Assembly (NCBI GenBank): GCA_002305915.1
Contig: DBRJ01000027.1
Coordinates: forward strand, 84,446-136,505
Source of the DNA: Pelotomaculum sp. UBA1371
GTDB lineage: Bacteria > Bacillota > Desulfotomaculia > Desulfotomaculales > Pelotomaculaceae
DNA length: 52,060 nt
Direction: 5' to 3'
Numbering within the stretch: the stretch's first letter is position 1; each line of letters opens with the position of its first letter. A program made the position numbers and the translations under genes. Of the stretch, positions 48,679-52,060 are shown piece after piece. Under the pieces are notes generated by a model. It ran no database searches and was not told where the DNA came from. It worked only from the letters and a program-made list of their open reading frames with translations.

Positions 48679-50289
48679 TTAATTGAAGTATCCGGTAATC
48701 CTGTGCCGCGCCCGGGCACTTTCCCAATTGTCGCCCGGCTCTCCGGCCACCCTATCAACCTGCCGCTGCTGAGCCAGCAGATATTCCTTCAGCTTAAACT
48801 GCAGCACCGGATCATTGGTTTGTTCATATACCAGAAGGGCCGAATCGACACCGGCCGGTCCGGACCGGTATAATATCTCCACATCAAAGTTCTCCAGCGT
48901 TCCGGACAAATAACGGTCTGCATTGTATCCGGCCACCAGGCTGTCCGGGTTTACTAGACACAGCATACAGAACATAACCACCCCTGCCCCAACTGCCAGG
49001 CGGGTGATGGAGAACGACCATTTTTGCAGCGCTATGACTCCCCCGCATATGACGGCCATAAAGATCATAAAAACACAGGGCAGCAGCCGGCGCATAGATA
49101 ATCCGTAGGCCTCGATGTACAGGGCCATTTTGCTGAAGGCCGTGGCAATAAGCACCAGTGTGAGCATGGCCAGCAATGCGTTGAGTACCTTCAGGAACAC
49201 ACTATCCCTGCTGTGCTTTTGGCTCATAATGTTGGCTGCTGTCAATACAAACAGGTTTATGACTGCGATGCGGCACAGCTCAAAGAATCCAGCGCGGGCA
49301 TATTCCGAATAAACCTGCCACCCCTCCGGCCGTTGGCCGGCAAAGGCAGAGAAGAAATAAGGCACCTGGCTCCCGATAAATACTATATAAAGCATACACA
49401 ACAGGCCCATCAGAATATAAACCGTAGTCATGGGCAGTATCCGCAAGCCTGAAATCTTCTGAAGGGTGCTGTCCTTTTCAAAGGAACAGGCTCCTCTTTT
49501 ATGAGCGCTGCCGGCAACCAGACCGAAGATATAGGCTGCAACGGGAACAGCAAGAATGAGCTGCCAGAATGTTTCCCAAAACTTATCGCCCATCCCCCTG
49601 AATCCGTCCAATATCCCATTGATGAGTTTAGCAAAACCACCGCCGTCCGCTGCCAGCAGCAGGGGTAAAACCATGGCCGCCACAATAAAGGTTAAGAATA
49701 AACCTAATGCTATAGGGAAAACCTGTTTTCCCCGGGCAATTTTATCGTTGCCCAGAAGGGCCAGGCTCTTATACTGGCAGCCGAAATTACTGAAGGGAAT
49801 AACCAGCAAGGCATTATAGCTGTCCAATAAAAGCAAATCGCTGGTTTTGCCCAGGATGAGCAGTCCGGCGGCACACAGGATCCAGTACACGGCGCTGCAG
49901 AATAACAGCAGGCCGTGCCAGGGAACCAGGCCGTTGTTGGTCCACAGGCTGAAGCTTAGTCCAATCAGCAGCACCACCGCCAGCCAGAACCAGCCGGCCC
50001 TGGGGACCTGCACTCCTTTTTTCAGCATATACACGGTCACTGAACCGCAGAATAACAGGGTGAACAAGGTCACTCCCCATCCCTGCCAGGAGAATAATAC
50101 CCAGCGGACAAAAAGAAAACCCAGGACAAAGGCAAACAGGGCGAAATAGCTGTCCCTACGGTCGACTGCAAAGGGCGCTTTTACCTTTTTCAATAGGGGG
50201 ACAGCCGGTGCGCTTTCCCCGGTCCCGCCCCAAGACGGGGGTTCTGGAATCATAGCTGACTCGTTTTTATTCATCGAAAGCCCATCCAT
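48679..50289 (-). CDS. DUF4173/DUF4153 multi-span membrane protein
   Basis: 536 residues with about twelve membrane segments. N-terminal about 40 residues are polar. Family-like features: DSYFALFAFVLGFLFVRWVL, FLTFIVAAMVLPLLLAADGG, QVPYFFSAFAGQRPEGWQVY followed by SEYARAGFFELCRIAVIN (the conserved 'YSEYAR.GFFEL' motif of DUF4173), and a C-terminal soluble part (PDSLVAGYNADRYLSGTLEN). Function unknown. Co-directional with a Cro-like regulator and a DUF2975 protein immediately upstream, a common trio in Firmicutes. A rearranged fragment of this gene lies at 41388-41540. Confidence 0.85.
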   Translation of the reverse strand: MDGLSMNKNESAMIPEPPSWGGTGESAPAVPLLKKVKAPFAVDRRDSYFALFAFVLGFLFVRWVLFSWQGWGVTLFTLLFCGSVTVYMLKKGVQVPRAGWFWLAVVLLIGLSFSLWTNNGLVPWHGLLLFCSAVYWILCAAGLLILGKTSDLLLLDSYNALLVIPFSNFGCQYKSLALLGNDKIARGKQVFPIALGLFLTFIVAAMVLPLLLAADGGGFAKLINGILDGFRGMGDKFWETFWQLILAVPVAAYIFGLVAGSAHKRGACSFEKDSTLQKISGLRILPMTTVYILMGLLCMLYIVFIGSQVPYFFSAFAGQRPEGWQVYSEYARAGFFELCRIAVINLFVLTAANIMSQKHSRDSVFLKVLNALLAMLTLVLIATAFSKMALYIEAYGLSMRRLLPCVFMIFMAVICGGVIALQKWSFSITRLAVGAGVVMFCMLCLVNPDSLVAGYNADRYLSGTLENFDVEILYRSGPAGVDSALLVYEQTNDPVLQFKLKEYLLAQQRQVDRVAGEPGDNWESARARHRITGYFN

Positions 50290-50302
50290 TAACGATCCCT
50301 CC

Positions 50303-50515
50303 TTACTCTTGGTCCGGTTTATATTCGAGAATATCTCCGGGCTGACAATCTAGTGCTTTGCAGATCTTCTCCATGGTCGAGAAACGAATAGCTTTAGCCT
50401 TGCCGGTTTTAAGGATGGAGAGATTGGCTGGACTGATGCCGATCTTTTCAGCCAGTTCGCCGGAGGATATTTTTCTTTTGGCCATCATTACATCCAAATT
50501 TACTATGATTGGCAT
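50303..50515 (-). CDS. Cro/CI-family small regulator (YozG-like)
   Basis: 70 residues, almost only a helix-turn-helix: NLDVMMAKRKISSGELAEKI, GISPANLSILKTGKAKAIRF, STMEKICKALDCQPGDILEY. This is the Cro-like form that is regularly paired with a DUF2975 membrane protein. It probably represses this operon, perhaps in response to its membrane partner. Start: ATG at 50515 with GGGGGAGCAGGC upstream. It lies 16 bp after the DUF2975 gene. Confidence 0.9.
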   Translation of the reverse strand: MPIIVNLDVMMAKRKISSGELAEKIGISPANLSILKTGKAKAIRFSTMEKICKALDCQPGDILEYKPDQE

Positions 50516-50531
50516 GCCTGCTCCCCCTCCC

Positions 50532-50984
50532 CTATACTGTGTAATCGGCTTCGTTTTTCAGTTCCACTGCCTGGGCGACTACATTCTTAACCACCCGTAC
50601 GATCAAGCCCATAAAAGCAGCAGCCACCGCCATAAAGAACCATGGATAATAGTAAAACAGGGAAATCAGAGCTACTCCCGCACCCGCAAAACAACTCCAG
50701 GAGATCCGCCTCAATAATTCTACGTTTTCGGCGGTAAATACCTGACCGGTTTCAATCCGGGCCAGCAGTTTCAACAGACTATAGAGCAGATAAGCAGCAG
50801 GAACAGCTCCCACATAGATGGTTCCCATAAAATACACAGCTTCTTCTACCTTGAGCCCGGCCTGGGAAAAGTCCACAAACCAGCGGGTCAGCCAGGGCGC
50901 CATCACCACTGCAGCTAAAAGCAAACCCATAAAAAACAAAACACTCAGCTTACTCAAAATGATGGATTTCTCGCTGCTCCACAT
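50532..50984 (-). CDS. DUF2975 membrane protein
   Basis: 150 residues with four membrane helices. The soluble segment LLARIETGQVFTAENVELLRRISW is the family hallmark, lying between helices 2 and 3. Function unknown. The strict pairing with the Cro-like regulator that follows suggests a membrane-linked sensor/regulator pair. Start: ATG at 50984 with AGAAAGGAAGAAATCT upstream. First gene of the operon driven by the promoter at 51033-51061. Confidence 0.88.
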   Translation of the reverse strand: MWSSEKSIILSKLSVLFFMGLLLAAVVMAPWLTRWFVDFSQAGLKVEEAVYFMGTIYVGAVPAAYLLYSLLKLLARIETGQVFTAENVELLRRISWSCFAGAGVALISLFYYYPWFFMAVAAAFMGLIVRVVKNVVAQAVELKNEADYTV

Positions 50985-51032
50985 AGATTTCTTCCTTTCT
51001 GAACCGGGTGGAATGCACCCTTAATTATTTGC

Positions 51033-51061
51033 ATTATAACAAATACATTATTGTAATACAA
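51033..51061 (-). promoter_or_regulatory. Promoter of the DUF2975 operon
   Basis: On the minus strand TTGTAT (51061-51056) and TATAAT (51038-51033) are 17 bp apart, about 50 bp before the DUF2975 start. Confidence 0.65.
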
Positions 51062-51163
51062 CATAATTATATCGATATTCGATAAAATTTTTCCGTTTAT
51101 CAATTCTTATCCAGCAAGATTTGCATAATCTTCTTGTTCATTTTAATCTTGTGATTGTATTAA

Positions 51164-51582
51164 AAAACCGCCGACGGAGAATATTTCATGCTATCCATGG
51201 CTGCCAGAGAAGTTGCCTCAGTAGTATGCAGGGACAGAGCGTATTTATGGGGAGCTATAGGGCCTGTCCGATGAACTGTAGGTACTGTTCGCTGGGAGAA
51301 AGCTGGGGTATAGTAAAAAAAGAAGGCGAGTTTAACGATCAGGAAGTTATAAGAATAGCCCAAAAATATGTTGAGGAAGGCATCAGATGGATTGTGCTTC
51401 GTACCACGCAGTTTTACAGCCCTGAAAAAATCATTGCTTTAGTCGGGAAAATCAAAAAAACCATGATTTTAAACCTGATAAGGCAAAAAAATGGTTTAAA
51501 GCAAATGGTTATCAAGTATTTTCTAAAATTGAGTAAAAAAGGAGGTGCAAGCAGGGCTTTGGAATTATTAATAGCGCCATGA
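51164..51582 (+). pseudogene. Radical-SAM (BioB-like) gene fragment with frameshift
   Basis: One frame, from 51164, reads KTADGEYFMLSMAAREVASV, then VCRDRAYLWGAIGPV, like the N-terminus of biotin-synthase-type radical SAM enzymes. It stops at TGA near 51276. The next frame continues CPMNCRYCSLGESWG (C-x3-C-x2-C cluster motif), EGEFNDQEVIRIAQKYVEEG and YSPEKIIALVGKIKK, and then changes to unrelated sequence. Adding one base near 51270 would give a continuous IGPVRMNCRYCS. Both ends are truncated (a stop just before 51164; most of the barrel missing after about 51460). A non-functional relic. Confidence 0.7.
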
Positions 51583-51593
51583 ATACTACGGTA

Positions 51594-52060
51594 TTACAGA
51601 TCCTGGGGCTCCCCGTAAGAGATCTTGCTGAAGCCCCAGCCGTTCCACCTCCAGACGCCGGCTTCCCGCACCCCGGGATCGTCATACTCCCCTTCCATGA
51701 CCACAAGCTCATTTGTGCCGTCCCCGTCCAGATCTGCAAGGCCCGCTTTATAATTGGGCCGGTCCAGGTTGGATGACTGCCACACCGGCTTAATAACGCC
51801 CTCAACCAGCTTAAAGATAAAGAGGTGGTTTTTGACGCTATAGTCCTCCTCTGTAACCCAAAAGGGCTTGTGCGGCCCGAAACTCCCCGCTTTCCAGACC
51901 AGCAGGTTCAGCTCGGGAATACTGTTGTTGTCGGAATCGCCCAAAAAGAAATCATCCACCCACCAGTCATCCTGGGACTGCCAGATTAACCGGGAGCCGT
52001 CTGTGACCTTTAATTTACCGTCCTGAAGAGAATAAACCTCGGGGCTGCCGTCCCGGTCCA
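51594..52060 (-). CDS. FG-GAP/VCBS-like repeat protein, C-terminal part
   Basis: The frame is open to the window edge, so only the last about 155 residues are seen. It has repeated calcium-binding-like motifs: DRDGSPEVYSLQDGKLKVTD, LGDSDNNSIPELNLLVW, LADLDGDGTNELVVMEGEYD. Each is followed by a Trp-rich strand (VWRWNGWGFSKI). This is the pattern of FG-GAP/VCBS beta-propeller blades, common in secreted or surface proteins that bind ligands. The stop is at 51594. The start and any signal peptide lie outside the window. Confidence 0.75.
   Translation of the reverse strand, partial: DRDGSPEVYSLQDGKLKVTDGSRLIWQSQDDWWVDDFFLGDSDNNSIPELNLLVWKAGSFGPHKPFWVTEEDYSVKNHLFIFKLVEGVIKPVWQSSNLDRPNYKAGLADLDGDGTNELVVMEGEYDDPGVREAGVWRWNGWGFSKISYGEPQDL

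Noticed and set aside
51121..51582. Intact radical-SAM protein of 153 residues
   Set aside because: The conserved N-terminus is in another frame, and the C-terminal barrel is missing.

Overview
The window reads as the chromosome of an anaerobic, spore-former-type Firmicute of the Peptococcaceae / Desulfotomaculum-Pelotomaculum kind. This is inferred from gene content, not from a search. The pointers are strong AGGAGG-type ribosome binding sites with many TTG and GTG starts, SLH-domain surface proteins, an S-box (SAM-I) riboswitch, a Gram-positive LexA box, a siroheme sulfite-reductase-like protein, a double-cubane-cluster reductase, an anaerobic homocysteine pathway and a menaquinone prenyltransferase. 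No rRNA, CRISPR array, intact transposase or prophage is visible. One tRNA (Ala, GGC) is present.

Layout. 1-1.3 kb holds decayed sequence and an imperfect inverted repeat, then tRNA-Ala. 1.6-4.9 kb (minus) has a methyltransferase and a glycan module: GT2 polyprenyl-phosphate glycosyltransferase, GtrA flippase, and a PIG-V-like GT-C membrane glycosyltransferase. 5.1-7.3 kb has small proteins (MoaD/ThiS-like, DUF378, a Cys-containing acidic peptide, a zinc-ribbon-like protein) and an XRE-S24 repressor. 7.7-10.9 kb is a Fur-family regulator with a znuACB metal-uptake operon. 11.0-13.9 kb is a SAM-riboswitch-controlled homocysteine operon (COG1900, NIL/ferredoxin, COG2122). 13.9-15.5 kb is a SOS-type DinB polymerase with a small partner. 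16.1-18.8 kb has YedF, Hsp33 and a small sulfite reductase. 19.0-21.9 kb has an SLH protein, an unknown lipoprotein and DUF554. 22.1-25.5 kb is a GntR/YtrA-ABC transporter operon with a clear promoter and operator.

26.0-29.1 kb encodes a large SLH surface protein with ten Gly-rich repeats. 29.6-30.9 kb encodes a ClpB-like protein split into an N-domain frame and an AAA+ frame, joined at an in-phase A_AAA_AAC heptamer. 31.5-36.8 kb has MenA, a PrcB-domain remnant, membrane proteins, a MerR-TipAS regulator and a BlaI regulator. 36.8-41.3 kb has a frameshifted small membrane protein, DUF441, a stalk-domain/DUF3298 secreted protein and an AT-rich MFS transporter. 41.7-44.2 kb has a double-cubane-cluster reductase and a secreted MBL hydrolase. 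44.5-47.95 kb is the pstSCAB phosphate transporter. 48.2-48.5 kb has a possible structured RNA in front of a broken molbindin gene. 48.7-51.0 kb is a DUF4173 / Cro-like / DUF2975 operon. 51.1-52.06 kb has a radical-SAM pseudogene and the end of an FG-GAP-like protein.

The most notable points are the slippery heptamer in the Clp-like gene; the GT-C gene, whose open frame has no normal start and follows gtrA in the same frame after one stop codon; the three-way-junction RNA candidate beside the molbindin pseudogene; and several hand-readable decay events: a 4-bp tandem duplication, two diverged copies of window genes, a GGDEF tail and a radical-SAM frameshift. Well-formed control regions are also visible: the S-box, a LexA box in the dinB promoter, a MerR 19-bp spacer, paired BlaI-type dyads, a GntR operator, a Fur/Zur-type dyad and a terminator between pstS and pstC.
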